Part shown: positions 13,463 through 23,964 of the stretch, one piece after another
Layout of the letters: the number at the start of each line of letters is the position of its first letter
Position numbering within the stretch: position 1 is the first letter of the stretch
NCBI RefSeq assembly: GCF_000276665.1
Contig: NW_004955446.1
Span: 11,711,262 to 11,775,261 of the forward strand
From: Chinchilla lanigera
Lineage: Eukaryota; Chordata; Mammalia; Rodentia; Chinchillidae
Direction of reading: 5' to 3'
Length of the DNA: 64,000 nt
Notes under the pieces: model-generated
Told to the model about the DNA's origin: nothing
Database searches by the model: none
Seen by the model: only the letters and a program-made list of their open reading frames with translations
Position numbers and translations under genes: made by a program

Positions 13463-13545
13463 AAAGTTTGTTTTCCCCATTTGTAAAATGAGTATGTTGA
13501 ACTGGAACATTTCTAAGTACCTTAGCAGCTGTGAAAGTCTATGTT
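13463..13545 (+). mobile_element. MIR-like fragment
   Basis: 'ttccccatttgtaaaatgag' is the typical MIR/MIR3 core boundary, followed by 'ttctaagtaccttagcagct'. Confidence 0.5.
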
Positions 13546-13555
13546 TACACATAAC

Positions 13556-13581
13556 GTGTGTCTCTGTGTGTGTGTGTAGTA
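13556..13581. repeat. Short (TG)n tract
   Basis: Interrupted TG run gtgtgtctctgtgtgtgtgt. Confidence 0.8.
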
Positions 13582-13837
13582 CAAACACATGAAAAGAACC
13601 TGCAGAATCAAGATGCGCATCTTTTTAAACAAAGGGTCCAAAATATACACATGACCCACTTTCTTGAAGAAGATAGTCTTAGCAGAATGTGGACATGAAA
13701 GCAGTTTTTAAACTTGCAACACTCAGTAGTAAACTGAACTAGCGGATCATTTTGCCAAGCTGCAGATAAAATCTCAGGCAAGTCTCATAGCTTTTCCAGA
13801 TCCCAGAACATTTTGTTATTTTAAAAGACCAGAATGT

Positions 13838-13912
13838 TTGGGGCTGGGGGTGTAGCTCAGTAGAACACTTGTCTAGCATGCATGAGGCCCTTGTTTAGTC
13901 CCCAGTAAAGGG
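13838..13912 (+). mobile_element. ID-like SINE
   Basis: 'ggggctgggggtgtagctca' (A box), 'ctagcatgcatgaggccc', then 'tttagtccccagtaaag' as a decayed B box. No TSD found. Confidence 0.8.
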
Positions 13913-14396
13913 AAAACAATTCCAAACAGCTTAATACCAGACCCCACCACTGCGGCCATCTATACTTCCAGCTTGGGTCTGTTTCGTGCTTGGAAGCCTG
14001 TATCTGAAGACTGTCACTGGCCACTTCTCTCTTCTGTCATCAGTCTCCTAGGATTCCGACTCCTGAGTGTTTCAGAGACCTCAGAGTCACTGGGAGAGGG
14101 ACTGAGGCAGGGACTGAGGGAGAAGGGCGCAGCATAGCTGTCTCTTTCCTCAGCGGGGCTTCTTACCAATCATCCCACTCAGTTCTCTTGCTAGAACAAG
14201 TCGTCTCCTCTAACCAGCAGCTAGTGGCTCAGGCCAGCCCTGAGACTCTGACTGTTCACCATTCTATGGGGCCCTTTCTGTGCACCAGGGAGTTTTCCTA
14301 GATAAGATGCAGTTCAGCATGACTCTGGTTTCTAGGTGGGCCACAGAAAACAGCTTGCTCCTGAGATACCTTCTTTACTCATGAGGGTAAAAAAAA
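13913..14396. other. No recognised feature
   Basis: Somewhat GC- and CpG-richer than its surroundings (CpGs near 13952, 13984, 14057, 14130, 14154, 14201), but no promoter or exon signature. Confidence 0.45.
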
Positions 14397-14432
14397 AAAC
14401 CCTTTACTCAAAGGGTTTCTTTGAAACCCTTT
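14397..14432. repeat. Alternating inverted repeat
   Basis: Three arms in series: AAACCCTTT, then AAAGGGTTTC at 14410-14419, then GAAACCCTTT at 14423-14432. The last two form a perfect 10-bp stem with a 3-nt loop, and the first can pair with the second instead. Confidence 0.9.
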
Positions 14433-15939
14433 TGTGGTTTGAGGTTGGAGAAAGCGCCTTCCTTCACCACATTTTCTTGGAGAACAAGGAAAAAAGGCCC
14501 AGGAGCGCACTTATCTCCAGGGCATTCTCTCCACTGCTAAGTCCTTCCACCTTCCCAGCCTTATGGCCAGTTCATAGGAGACCTGGAGGAAAAAATGGGC
14601 TCATTCTGTCAGAATCTCTAGCACCTCCAGCATCTCTGTGTAGGATGAAGGGACATTTGATACCTACTCTTTTCTTCTTGACCACATTCAGGGACTTTTC
14701 AGCATTGGAGGCTGGGAGAGTTAAAATCTCTAAAGCTTCACTTGTTTTCAGTTATTGCTGGGGTTTCACATTAAAAAAAAACAAAAAACAAAAAAAAAAC
14801 TCTGGTTCGTACTTTACTTAAGAAACATGAGAGTTTTTTATTTCATTCCAGTTCAAATATTTATAGGGAAAGAAATTGTTTGAGGATCCAATGCTGATTC
14901 TACCTAAGTCCATTCAACAATTTTTTTAGTTTAAAAAGTAAATGTGATCTAACAAAATAAACAAAATAAAAGTAATACTTTTATTTGGCTCAGGAAGTTA
15001 ATTCTGTTTATTCAGCTTTTAGTTTGTGATTTCACTCAGATTCTGACTATAGCACTAACCTTATTGACACCTTTTCCCTTAGGTTTGAATGACAGTTTAA
15101 GGAAGCATTAAATGGTACAATTTCTTCTCTGCAAAGATGGAAAGGAAGTAACTTAACCCAGGGAGCCTTGCTGTTCCTGTTAGGTTCCTGCAGACTGCTC
15201 TATGACAAGTATGAGGAAGGTCACCCTATAACGCAATTGTAAAGGCACATTATGTACAGCCTTTGCCAAATAGGATCAAAATATCAGCCATGTAAATATG
15301 TTTTCTCCAGGAAACCATGGAAAATTCCACTAATTCACAAATAATGGCTGCACTGTGCCTCACAATGACCTCCTTTTACCCAGTACATATTAGCAATTAC
15401 ATGCCTAAATGTGAGCCAAATGTATTAGTTTAGTATTCATTTCATAATTATAGATGGGAAACAAGTCGTGAAGCTCAACAAGCTTAAAAATAATTCTTCA
15501 ACAAGTATGCTGCTAATTGCTGTTATGGGGGCATTAACATTTCCAAGGATCTAATGAATGACCAGCTATATATGCTCAGCATGTATGCTGGAAAACCCAG
15601 AAGTTCATCATACTGAGATCAGTATTGCATAACAGCATACATCAGTCCTCAGTCCTTCCGCGCTACTGTGCACCCGTCCCCAGCACAGTGATCTCAGTTT
15701 TAATCACCAAAGAAATAAAAGGGGAAAATGAAAGTGGTTTTATTTAAATATCATTTCAATGAAAAAAAAATAAGGAAGTGGTTTAGCTTCTTTCTCTCTC
15801 TTGGAAAATAACATGACCCATAATAAGTGCTCCATGAATGTTATTCTTGGTGAAAGAGCGTAAGGACAAAATTTTTAATGTTCTCAGTCCCCATCATTGA
15901 ACCACTTCTGCTCATAAGCATGGATTGCAGTTACAAAGC
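14433..15939. other. No recognised gene or clear repeat (1.5 kb)
   Basis: The longest open frame in the window (14336-14821, 161 codons) ends here in a Lys-rich stretch made by an A-rich tract at 14773-14800. It has no recognisable domain. A short L2 or MIR-like 3' scrap may lie at 15810-15860 (cataataagtgctccatgaa). Confidence 0.4.
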
Positions 15940-16456
15940 TTGTTCAGTAACTATTTGTGTCAGCTGTGTGCAGGCTGTTGGAAATGGTACAGGCCACCAG
16001 CGCAGCCCTTGAGAGGCTTCCAACAATGCAGGAAACAAGTAAGTAGAAAGGCCTCAACAACGCAGTGTAAAAAGCCTTGCTCAGTGTGCTGTGTTGGCTC
16101 CAGAAGCAACTAAAAGCCAGAAGAGGATTTACGAAAGATTCGTATTTCTAACCTGGAATCCAGGACATAAGTGTAAATTAGCCAGGAAAAGGAGAAAAGA
16201 AAAACCTCAGAAACTATGCAGAGAGAAGCTGAAATGAAAAGAGGTGCTCCAAATAATGCAAATACTTCCATATGGCTGAGCAGGGACAGGGCGAGAGTGA
16301 TGGAAGAAAAGAAAAAAACAGAGAAGCAAGCACAGAACACAAAATGAAGACCCTTGAAAGCCAAGCTGTGAAATTTATAGTTTGTCCTGAAACTCACCCT
16401 CCATCTAAGAGTTTGTGTACATGAGGAGTGGGAGACACACTCAGATGAAAATGTTT

Positions 16457-16570
16457 CCCTTTTTTTGGACAAGGTCTCACTATGTAGTTCAGGCTGGCCT
16501 TGAACTCATGAAGATCCTCCTGCCTCAGCCTCTTGAGTGCTGGGATTACAGGTATGCACCACCATGCCTG
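16457..16570 (-). mobile_element. B1-like SINE, short form, perfect 17-bp TSD
   Basis: Antisense B1: 'aaggtctcactatgtagttc', 'ggccttgaactcatg', 'gtgctgggattacagg'. It is flanked by identical ctcagatgaaaatgttt at 16440-16456 and 16571-16587. Inserted into the L2. Confidence 0.95.
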
Positions 16571-16732
16571 CTCAGATGAAAATGTTTAAGGGAACATTTG
16601 AAGAATGGAAACAAAGAAGTCAGAAATGGAGTCAGAAGGACTACTTAGGAGGTTGTGGTTTTAACTAGATGAGAGTACTTTGAAGTAATTCAAAAGTAAG
16701 TGGATCTGGAGATACTCAAAAGGTAAAATTGA

Positions 16733-16950
16733 TTGTTTTTTTTGTGAGGGGATACTGGAAATTGAACCCAGGACCTTAACAATGAGCTATGTTCCCAGTT
16801 TTGTTTTGTTTTGTTTTGTTTTGTTATGTTTTGTTGAGACAGAGCCTCAGAGCCCCTTTTAAGGGGCCCTCCAAGTGGGCTTGAAATCACAATGCTGCCT
16901 TAGCCTTTCACAATGCTTGAATTACAGGCACAAGCTACTATGCCCGGCTA
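16733..16950 (-). mobile_element. Composite B1-ID SINE (B1-dID type)
   Basis: Antisense: an ID-like part first ('ggaaattgaacccaggacc', 'gagctatgttcccag'), then a TTTTG-rich linker, then a B1-like part ('ttgagacagagcctcag', 'cttgaattacaggcacaagc'). This is the mirror of the composite at 3220. Inserted into the L2. Confidence 0.6.
16797..16834. repeat. (TTTTG)n linker
   Basis: About seven TTTTG units with one A interruption, the expanded A-rich linker of the composite SINE read in antisense. Confidence 0.85.
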
Positions 16951-17319
16951 TCCAGGTAGGTCTTGGTGAATGATTGAAGGGGAGGTGTAAAGAATGATGT
17001 CAGAATTCTGATCTCAGCAACTGGAGAAATTACGGTACCCTTCACTGAGAAAGGAACTACAGGTGGGCAGTGGGCTTAGTGATGGAAATTATGAGCTCAA
17101 TTTAGGATGTGTCCATCCTGAAATGCTAAAAGGATTTCTATGTGGAAAAGATCAGTAAACTATTGACTTTTCTGTGGATTCTACAGTAAACATATTGATA
17201 GAAAAAGAGAGCACAAAGATTCTAAGAAGTTGTGGTGAAAAGATAGATGTCACCAAATCCCAGGAAGACCGTTTTAAGATCCTGGTCACCAACATCAGAT
17301 GCTATTTAAAGCCCAAATC

Positions 17320-17471
17320 TAGCCAGGTGTGGCAGTGCATGCCTGTAATCCCAGCATTTGGGAGGCTGAGGCAGGAGGATCCTTGTGAGTTCGAGACCAA
17401 CCTGGCTACAAAGTAAGCTCAAGGCCAGCCTGAACTACATGGGGAGACCCTGTCTCAAAAAGACAAAAGTA
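17320..17471 (+). mobile_element. B1-like SINE, long form
   Basis: 'agccaggtgtggcagtgcat' through a centre containing two related blocks ('gagaccaacctggctac' and 'aaggccagcctgaactac') to 'gagaccctgtctcaaaaag'. The outer TSD taaagcccaaatc at 17307-17319 and 17589-17601 encloses this element and the following ID together. Confidence 0.92.
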
Positions 17472-17588
17472 GGGCTGGGGATATAGCTCAGCGGCACAGC
17501 ACCAGCCTGACAAGCACGAGGTTGTGAGATCGATTCCCAGTACCAGAAAAAAGACAAAAATAAGTAAATAAATCAAAAATAAATAAAA
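17472..17588 (+). mobile_element. ID-like SINE inserted in the B1 tail
   Basis: 'gggctggggatatagctcag' A box and 'gagatcgattcccagtacc' B box. An A-rich motif close to aaaaagacaaaa borders it on both sides, so it probably landed in the B1 poly(A) tail rather than arriving with it. Confidence 0.88.
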
Positions 17589-18117
17589 TAAAGCCCAAAT
17601 CAGACATAAGGCAATCAATTTGTTGGTGATCCTGGCAGAATCAGTGCCAGAGAAATGTTGAAACAGAAGCCAGATTTCAAGAATTTCAGAGTAGAGGGTA
17701 AGGAAGTGGTGATGGCGAGTGTAGACACCTGTTTGAATAAACTTGGCTATAACCAAAACAAGTAGAAAAAGGCAGTGAGTGGGAAGGGATTAGAAGCAAG
17801 GAAAGCTGTTACTTTATGGGTAGAAGAAACCTTGGTTTGTTTAAATGCTGATGGGGAAGGAATCAGTAGCAAATGAACCAAAAGGAGAGAAGAAATAATC
17901 TAAAATGAAGCAAAGTCTACCAGGCTTTAAAGAAAGACTTGGGACCTTGGAATTGGCCCTGGCGATGAGAAATCCCTTCAAGTATGACGGAGAGGAAGGA
18001 AATGATAAGCACCTCCACAGGTTAGTTTGTGGCAAGGGTCTGAGGAAGCTCCTGTCTGGTAGCTTTTATTTTCTCTTCTAATGTAAAAGAAAAATTCTCC
18101 AACAGAAGATCAGTTTA

Positions 18118-18213
18118 GGGGTGGGGATGTGGCTCAGTGGTAGAGTTCTTGCCCTGCATGCACAAGACCCTGGGTTCGATCCACAGCACCACAAAAACAA
18201 AAACAAAAATAAA
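18118..18213 (+). mobile_element. ID-like SINE with 12-bp TSD
   Basis: 'gggtggggatgtggctcagt' A box, 'gggttcgatccacagcacc' B box and (CAAAAA)n tail. Identical aagatcagttta at 18106-18117 and 18214-18225. Confidence 0.93.
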
Positions 18214-18353
18214 AAGATCAGTTTAAAATATACAGCCAACTAAAAATTCACAACTTTTCTCTGATTATAGTTTTATTTATGAGCAAAACCAAGCCTGTCA
18301 TTAAATCATTTCTGTTCTTCTTTCAACAGGTAGGTCTTAAATCCCAGCCACCA

Positions 18354-18379
18354 ACTAGGGTCCCAAGAGGGACCCTAGT
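18354..18379. repeat. Perfect 11-bp inverted repeat, 4-nt loop
   Basis: ACTAGGGTCCC (18354-18364), loop AAGA, GGGACCCTAGT (18369-18379). Mostly GC in the stem, in otherwise unassigned DNA. It is not followed by a T run, and no gene lies beside it. Confidence 0.95.
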
Positions 18380-18694
18380 CCAGGGAGGCCAAGGTCCAGG
18401 GAGCAGCAAGGGGACCACATTGCATTGACGTACGCTGGGTGCCACTCTGGATCCTGAGTTGGATGGCTGTGGGCTCAGTGAGCCTTCCCTCACTGCAGTG
18501 TTGGGGAGGACATGAAAGGTGGGCTCCTAAAGCCCAGCAGATCTGATGGCTCCTGGAGGGAAGTATTAAAGAAATAGATGACAATCTAACAGCAGAAATC
18601 TGAAAAGAACCAGTGCAATCCACTCTGAACTACCACATTCAGCCTCCTGAAGCCCACGCTGCAGGTTTTCCAGAACTAAGACATGCTAGCTTGC

Positions 18695-18770
18695 CCTGTC
18701 TCTGTCCCTATCTCTGTCTCTGTCTCTGTTTCTGTCTCTGTCTCTCTGTTTCTCTCTCCTCTCTTTATGT
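18695..18770. repeat. (TCTCTG)n-type pyrimidine repeat
   Basis: Imperfect tctctg/tttctg units next to the composite SINE. Confidence 0.9.
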
Positions 18771-18775
18771 TTGTT

Positions 18776-18962
18776 TCTTGTGGTACTGAGGATTGAACCA
18801 AGGCCTTCACATTCCCAGATTCTACTTTTTTTTTTTTTTTTTTGAGTCATGGTCTTTCTAGGACATTAAGTTGCCCGGGTTGGGCTGAAGCTTTCAATCC
18901 TCTTGCCTCAGCCCTCAGCCTCTCAGAGTGCTGGGATTAAAGTGCACACTACTGTGCCCATT
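18776..18962 (-). mobile_element. Composite B1-ID SINE (B1-dID type)
   Basis: Antisense: ID-like part 'tggtactgaggattgaacca', a 19-T run, then a B1-like part with 'aggacattaagttgcccgg' and 'gagtgctgggattaaagtg'. Same order as the copies at 3220, 16733 and 36953. Confidence 0.65.
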
Positions 18963-19437
18963 TTAATTCTGCCTCTGTTTTATGATCATTTATACCAATA
19001 TCTATATCCACTGACTTCAGTAAAACACTAATAATCTGTGGAGCCCAAGTGATTATTTCCTTTTACTTACTTGGCTTCCTAATACACTCCTGAAAGCTGA
19101 AGATGACTCCCAGAGGCCCAGGTTTCCCCCTGTGGTTCTACCCAGACAGGGGAGAAGTCCAGCCTCACTGCAGATCTCACAGGCTGTGGATATCTCTTTA
19201 TGCACAGGCGACCCACACCCCAGCCCAGAGTGTGCATTGGGAGGGTGCTCACTGAAAAGTAGTTTGCAAGAGCCTGGTTTTGGACTTCCTTGCCATTCCC
19301 AATGACCTGCTGTCCATAACAGCCACATAACAAAAAGGTGGCTAGGTTATTTGCCAAGAAGCTCAGACTTTTGCACAGCACAAGGAGAAGTGACTTCCTT
19401 GAGAAGTCAACTTAATTGTCACCAATGTACCTACCCC

Positions 19438-19440
<3 letters not shown>
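18963..19440. other. No recognised feature
   Basis: Overlapping minus-strand frames of 91 and 100 codons (19053-19381) are open in two phases at once, which argues against either being coding. Confidence 0.45.

Positions 19441-19474
<34 letters not shown>
19441..19474. repeat. (CA)17 microsatellite
   Basis: Pure CA run of 17 units followed by CCCC. Confidence 0.97.
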
Positions 19475-19476
<2 letters not shown>

Positions 19477-20186
19477 CTTCTAAGCTACTGCAAAAAAAAA
19501 AAAAGGCATAGATCCACTTCAGGAAAACTTATAGAGATTTAATAAACTTCCACAGTGACTATTTCAAAACTAAATAACACTCTGATTTTTGCCAGCCACC
19601 ATAATGAAAGTAGGGAAAAGTGTGGGGGAGGTAGGACAAGGAAAGGGAACACCCTGGCAGAGAGGAAAAACAGGAAGCAGGATTATTAAGAAAAGGGACA
19701 GAAAATAAAAAGATTTAATAGGCCCATAAATTGAGAATGTAGTTAAAAGTATAAAGTCATCTCTGCTCTACCTTTCATTGCCTATCATGTTCCCAAAGAA
19801 TAAAATGTCATCTACTCCACCCTTAGAAATATAGCTGTTGGAGAGTTTTTCCTTGTAAAATAATAATCGTAATAATAAACACAAATAGAAACCCAGTGAG
19901 CCAAAGGCAACAGTTAGATCTTCATGTCAGGCTGGAAGAAGCTGTCCTTTGAGAGACTCCAGCTCACACTCCTTGCTGGCACGACTCCATTCCTCTCTGT
20001 GCTTGGACATCTCGTGTTCTCTGACCAGCCTGAGCCCAGGCCTGTGATCTGCTCTGAAACTCCCTCCCTCCTCCATTCTCCATGCCCCAGCCCCCATCTC
20101 ACTCAACTCATGAAATAAAAAGTGAATCCTGCTCCTCCTAGGCTGAGACTTGCTGGTGCATCTCAGCTGAGAGACTGTGGCCCATT
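19475..20186. other. No recognised feature
   Basis: A 13-A run near 19492. Plus- and minus-strand frames at 19914-20256 are antisense shadows of each other. Confidence 0.45.
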
Positions 20187-20199
20187 CCCTCCTCCCATT

Positions 20200-20347
20200 T
20201 TTTTTTTTTTGGAGACAAGGTCTCCCCATGTAATCCATGGCTGACCTTGAACTCATTATGTAGTTCAGGCTGCCCTCAAACTTACAGAAATCCTTCTGCC
20301 TCAGCCTCCTGAGTGCTGGGATTATAGATGTGTACCACCACGCCTGG
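20200..20347 (-). mobile_element. B1-like SINE, long form, with TSD
   Basis: Antisense with T tail, 'gagacaaggtctccccatgt', two central blocks and 'gtgctgggattatagatgtg'. Flanked by ccctcctcccatt (20187-20199) and ccctcctcacatt (20348-20360), one mismatch. Confidence 0.92.
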
Positions 20348-20360
20348 CCCTCCTCACATT

Positions 20361-21395
20361 ACTTAGTCAAAGCAAAGGAAACTTTCTTTTTCTGTCAGGA
20401 ATAGTCATCAGTGTGATTTCTCTGCCTGGAGACTATTTGTCCAGGGCCAGAGGTGGGGGTGGGGCTGCTGAACCTCACATCACTTGGAAAACAGATTGTT
20501 TTTCTAGGATGAATTGAAGAGGTTTATTGAATTCATGAAAATTAGGAGGACAGTGCATTAATTTCATGTTGGAAAAATAATGGCTGCTACCCACCAGGAA
20601 GCCTCAGAGCCTCACATGCAAAGGTTTTCTCCTTGCCTTGTGTTAAGGGCAACAGGGGCTTCATGGGGTTGTCGCTAACAACTATACAGAATGCTGAGTA
20701 GGTGCCACTTTTTTTTTTCATTTTTATATTTTATGAAGTAATAACTTTCATACTCAAACAATAAGAATCACAATATACACTGTGTATCGAAATCTTCACA
20801 GTAGTTACTTAGAGAACAAGGTATGAACCAAAAAGATTTTTACCAAAAAAGAAACAGATAATAACACACATCTTTCTTTTCAACAAACTCCTTCATTGGA
20901 AGTTTCACTCCAGATCCTCCAAGGGCAGGAAAGGGAGAAGCTGAGGGCGGCAGAGCAGATGGATCTTCACAGTCTTGACTCAGTACCCAGGGGACTTACG
21001 GTTGGATGATAGGGATGAAGGATGACACAGTGACTGTGACCCCCTCAGGTTAGCCCCACCTCAGAAGTCAGGGGAACTTAATCTGGGCCACCAAAATGGA
21101 GCTTTTGACAGAACCGGTTTGATTTCTTCAACAAATCAGAATGTGGGAAAAGGGGGGGAGAAATTGTAGACAAAGCAACTACACACAACGCGTGTCCCTT
21201 GAGGAGTAGATTCTGATTGGAATAAACCAGTTGTTTGACTTTCTCTTACTGTGACAATGATACAGCATGTAGTATGGTTCTGTGAGGAAACAGCCTTATT
21301 TTTAATAATGCACACATGGATCTTTAGAGGTGAACTATCATTATATATGGAATTCACTTTGAAATATTTGGGTAAAAATAAATATGAAGATGAAG
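20361..21395. other. No recognised feature (1 kb)
   Basis: No repeat or gene landmark recognised. Confidence 0.45.
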
Positions 21396-21515
21396 TGCTG
21401 GGTACAGTGGCAGATGGCTGTGATCCTAGCTATTCTGGAGACAGAGGAAGAAGGATCACAAGTTTGAAGCCAACATAGAGAACTTAGACACTATCTCAAA
21501 ACAAAAACAAAAGTG
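21396..21515 (+). mobile_element. B1-dID left half (monomer)
   Basis: 'gtgctgggtacagtggcag' through 'gaagccaacatagagaac' to 'cactatctcaaaacaaaaac'. The centre matches the B1 part of the composites, but no ID part follows. Confidence 0.6.
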
Positions 21516-21627
21516 AAACAAACAAAGAAGAGATGAAGTAGATAGGGTAAGGGGTTAGTCATTATTTAGGTAACTGGATAAATGAATATTAATTATACTT
21601 CTCTCTATGCTTTTCCTTTACTTGAAG

Positions 21628-21669
21628 ATATGTGATTTAAAAAAAAAAAAGAAAATATGTGATTTAAAA
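21628..21669. repeat. Short direct repeat, period 27
   Basis: atatgtgatttaaaa at 21628 recurs at 21655 around an A run. A small slippage or repair duplication. Confidence 0.85.
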
Positions 21670-21829
21670 CAAAATAAAGTGAAGGACAGTATAGGAAAGT
21701 GGGAAGACAGAAATTCCCATGCAAATCAGTTATTCTCCAAGACTGCAAAAGTGAATTAAATCCAGATCTTATTCTTTCGGAGCTACCAGTGTCGAGGGAC
21801 AGGCAGGCATGTAGACAGACTGCTAGAGC

Positions 21830-21965
21830 ACTGTATCAGGTCCAGGGAGCAAAGAGGAGTGTGCTAGACGGAGTGAGAATTGGGGGCTGGTGTTGGTTCA
21901 GGCAGGATTTCCTGAAGGAAATGGCCCCTGGGCTGAGGCTTGATCCGTGGGAAGGCTTTTTTGGC
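21830..21965 (-). mobile_element. Possible L2 fragment
   Basis: 'gcaggatttcctgaaggaaa' followed by 'gggctgaggcttgatccgtg' resembles antisense L2 downstream of its 3' end. It lies inside a 133-codon plus-strand frame (21699-22100), which I take as fortuitous. Confidence 0.4.
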
Positions 21966-23346
21966 AGAGCAGTGACAGGATTGGGCCTCTTTCTCCAGGC
22001 AAGTTGCTCTCAAAACAGGGGTGGAGGGGCTGGGGCTGAGAGAATGGGGGGTCAGAGAGGGAGAGTTGTCAGAGATGGCTTTTTAAGCCATCTGTGGTAG
22101 TCTAATAATATGCCCCTGAAGTAGTATGAACTCTGAGAAATGGAAAATAAATTTTTCTGAGGGTCGCTGGGGGGAAGCCAAGAAAACCATTTCTCAAAAA
22201 AGCCAAAGCTGAGTCACAGGAAGTTTGTCAGAGATCACCCGGTGGCCCCAAAGGTCGACATAGGGCTGGGGCTATCCCTAGAAAATCTCAATGCTATTCT
22301 GGTGCTCAGCTTTCCCAACCCTGAGGCCCTGGCCTCCAGCTTCAGATCTCCATCCTACTTTTAGGGAGGGGTTCCAAAGTAAATCTCTAACCCTGCTTGG
22401 GGTTCCAGGATCCAAATACTTTCAAATTATACTTAATCCTCCCTCAATTTCACTAATCCACTCCCCGTGGGTACACTGATCTAAATAAGACGGCCCAGAG
22501 CTGTAACCAGGGTCACTCTGCAGCAGAGGGCTACACGTATCCACACAGGTCCAGGCAGTGGACAACCCCGCCAGTGACCTAGGATTGTTTCCAAGAGGAG
22601 TAAGAGCCACGTGTTGCTGTAGCTGCTAATGTGCTTGGTTAAAGAGAGAAAGACGCTATCAGTTATTCAGAAGATCTTTTTACCATACCCTCACTAGGAC
22701 TCTTGAAATGAGACCAAAGAGTGGAGGTTTGGAAAGAAACTTGGTTTAATTCAATCTTCCATACCACACAGCATCCTGGTCTCCTTTCCTGCACAGTATA
22801 CGCTAAAAGGACCCATTGATGAGTATGTTGCTGTTTCCTTTCAAGAAATGCCTTGCCTGTGATTACTCTGCAGATTGACACACTGTCCAGAGACTGATGA
22901 GGGGAAAACAAAATAATAATAATTTCATTTTACACATAGATCTTTTAACACTGTGAAGAGCAATTTCTAAATTTTATGTCCCTCTGCTCCCACGTTGGAG
23001 TGTAAACTAAAGGGATCTGAAGTTTTTCTAGCTAAAGACCATCCTTTCCCCTCAAGTACAGCTCAGTCACATCTTACATGTGAGAGGGCTAGGTTCTGAA
23101 GGTAGGAACTCAATTGTAAGAAGGGCACACTCAATTTAGGAGCCCTTTAATTTCCCACAAGGAAGACATATAGTCAGATAGATTTTCTTCCAGCATTTGA
23201 ACCTAGTTCCATGTCCTCAGCTGAACAACAGTAAAATAGCAGGTTTATATAGAGGGGCTGTATTATATTTTTAAAAGAAAGAAAAGAAGAAGAAATGTAC
23301 CCTGCAGCAGTAAAGTTGGGCTCAGAGGTGTCTACATCCTGAGAAG
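21966..23346. other. No recognised gene (1.4 kb)
   Basis: The part at 22150-22620 is relatively CpG-rich (about eight CpGs) and ends with a CACGTG E-box at 22608-22613. No exon or repeat recognised. Confidence 0.4.
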
Positions 23347-23372
23347 CCTAACCCTAACCCTAACCCTAACCC
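23347..23372. repeat. Interstitial telomere-like repeat
   Basis: Four units of CCTAAC-type telomeric sequence plus a partial unit, without mismatches, in otherwise non-telomeric DNA. Confidence 0.95.
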
Positions 23373-23451
23373 ACTAAAGGTCCCACCACCCTCACTGAGG
23401 TGGGAACCCTAGAAGAATCTCAGCAGACAGAATCACTGCACTAGCCTGGCT

Positions 23452-23479
23452 TTTTTTTTTTTTTTTTTTTTTTTTTTTC
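23452..23479. repeat. Poly(T), about 28 nt
   Basis: A long T run with no recognisable SINE body beside it. Possibly the antisense tail of an unidentified retrocopy. Confidence 0.9.
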
Positions 23480-23657
23480 ACCTTTCACTGCTTCCAGTAC
23501 CTATAAATTTGATTTTTCAAAAATTAAATATGCTGATGATTTAATTCTAGACAGAAGTTTAAAGACCTTGATTTCTATTAGCCCCTTTTTTGTTCTATTT
23601 TATAAGGTCTCATTAGGGCTTCTGCAACTACCTTATGACTATTAAAAATAGATCCTT

Positions 23658-23743
23658 GGGCTGAGGATGTAGCTTAGTGGCACAGCACCTGCCCGGCAAG
23701 CATGAGGTTATGAGTTTGATTCTCAGTACCAAAAAAATAAAAC
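23658..23743 (+). mobile_element. ID-like SINE with 15-bp TSD
   Basis: 'gggctgaggatgtagcttag' A box and 'gagtttgattctcagtacc' B box. Identical taaaaatagatcctt at 23643-23657 and 23744-23758. Confidence 0.95.
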
Positions 23744-23964
23744 TAAAAATAGATCCTTTGCTTTCCAGGAGCAGAGAGGAAGTTTAAAAGAGAAGAATCT
23801 AGAATGCTAAGCTGCCAGAGAGCAATACAAGACGATTTGCAAGCAACTATTGTCTTGGTTTGTAGTGAGCAATGCTAAAGCTATCCCTAGAGAAGAGAAA
23901 GCTCTCCAAGCCAGTGGGGTCAGAGAAGACTTTGTGGAGTGGGTCGGCCCAGGCTGGGAGGCAG

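Larger units (their letters stand above)
15940..18115 (-). mobile_element. Long, old L2 LINE, split by SINEs
   Basis: Reading plus, landmarks appear in antisense-L2 order. First comes the 3' end complement near 15945-16020. Then 'acccttgaaagccaagctgt' (16350), 'cttaggaggttgtggttt' (16645), 'gagcaactgg'-like DNA near 17020 and 'cagagaaatgttgaaacag' (17650). Last are 'ggaagtggtgatggcgagtg' (17702) and 'tgctgatggggaaggaatca' (17847). That makes it a multi-kilobase L2 reaching into the region complementary to ORF2, heavily mutated with no usable frame. Younger elements interrupt it at 16457, 16733, 17320 and 17472. Assigned from memory of L2 organisation, so edges are approximate. Confidence 0.6.

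Noticed and set aside
14336..14821. 161-codon plus-strand open frame, the longest in the window
   Set aside because: No domain, low-complexity Lys/Asn end made by an A-rich tract, includes the hairpin at 14397, no splice or promoter context.
21699..22100. 133-codon plus-strand open frame
   Set aside because: Overlaps DNA that resembles antisense L2; composition is Gly/Arg-rich from GC content, not protein-like.
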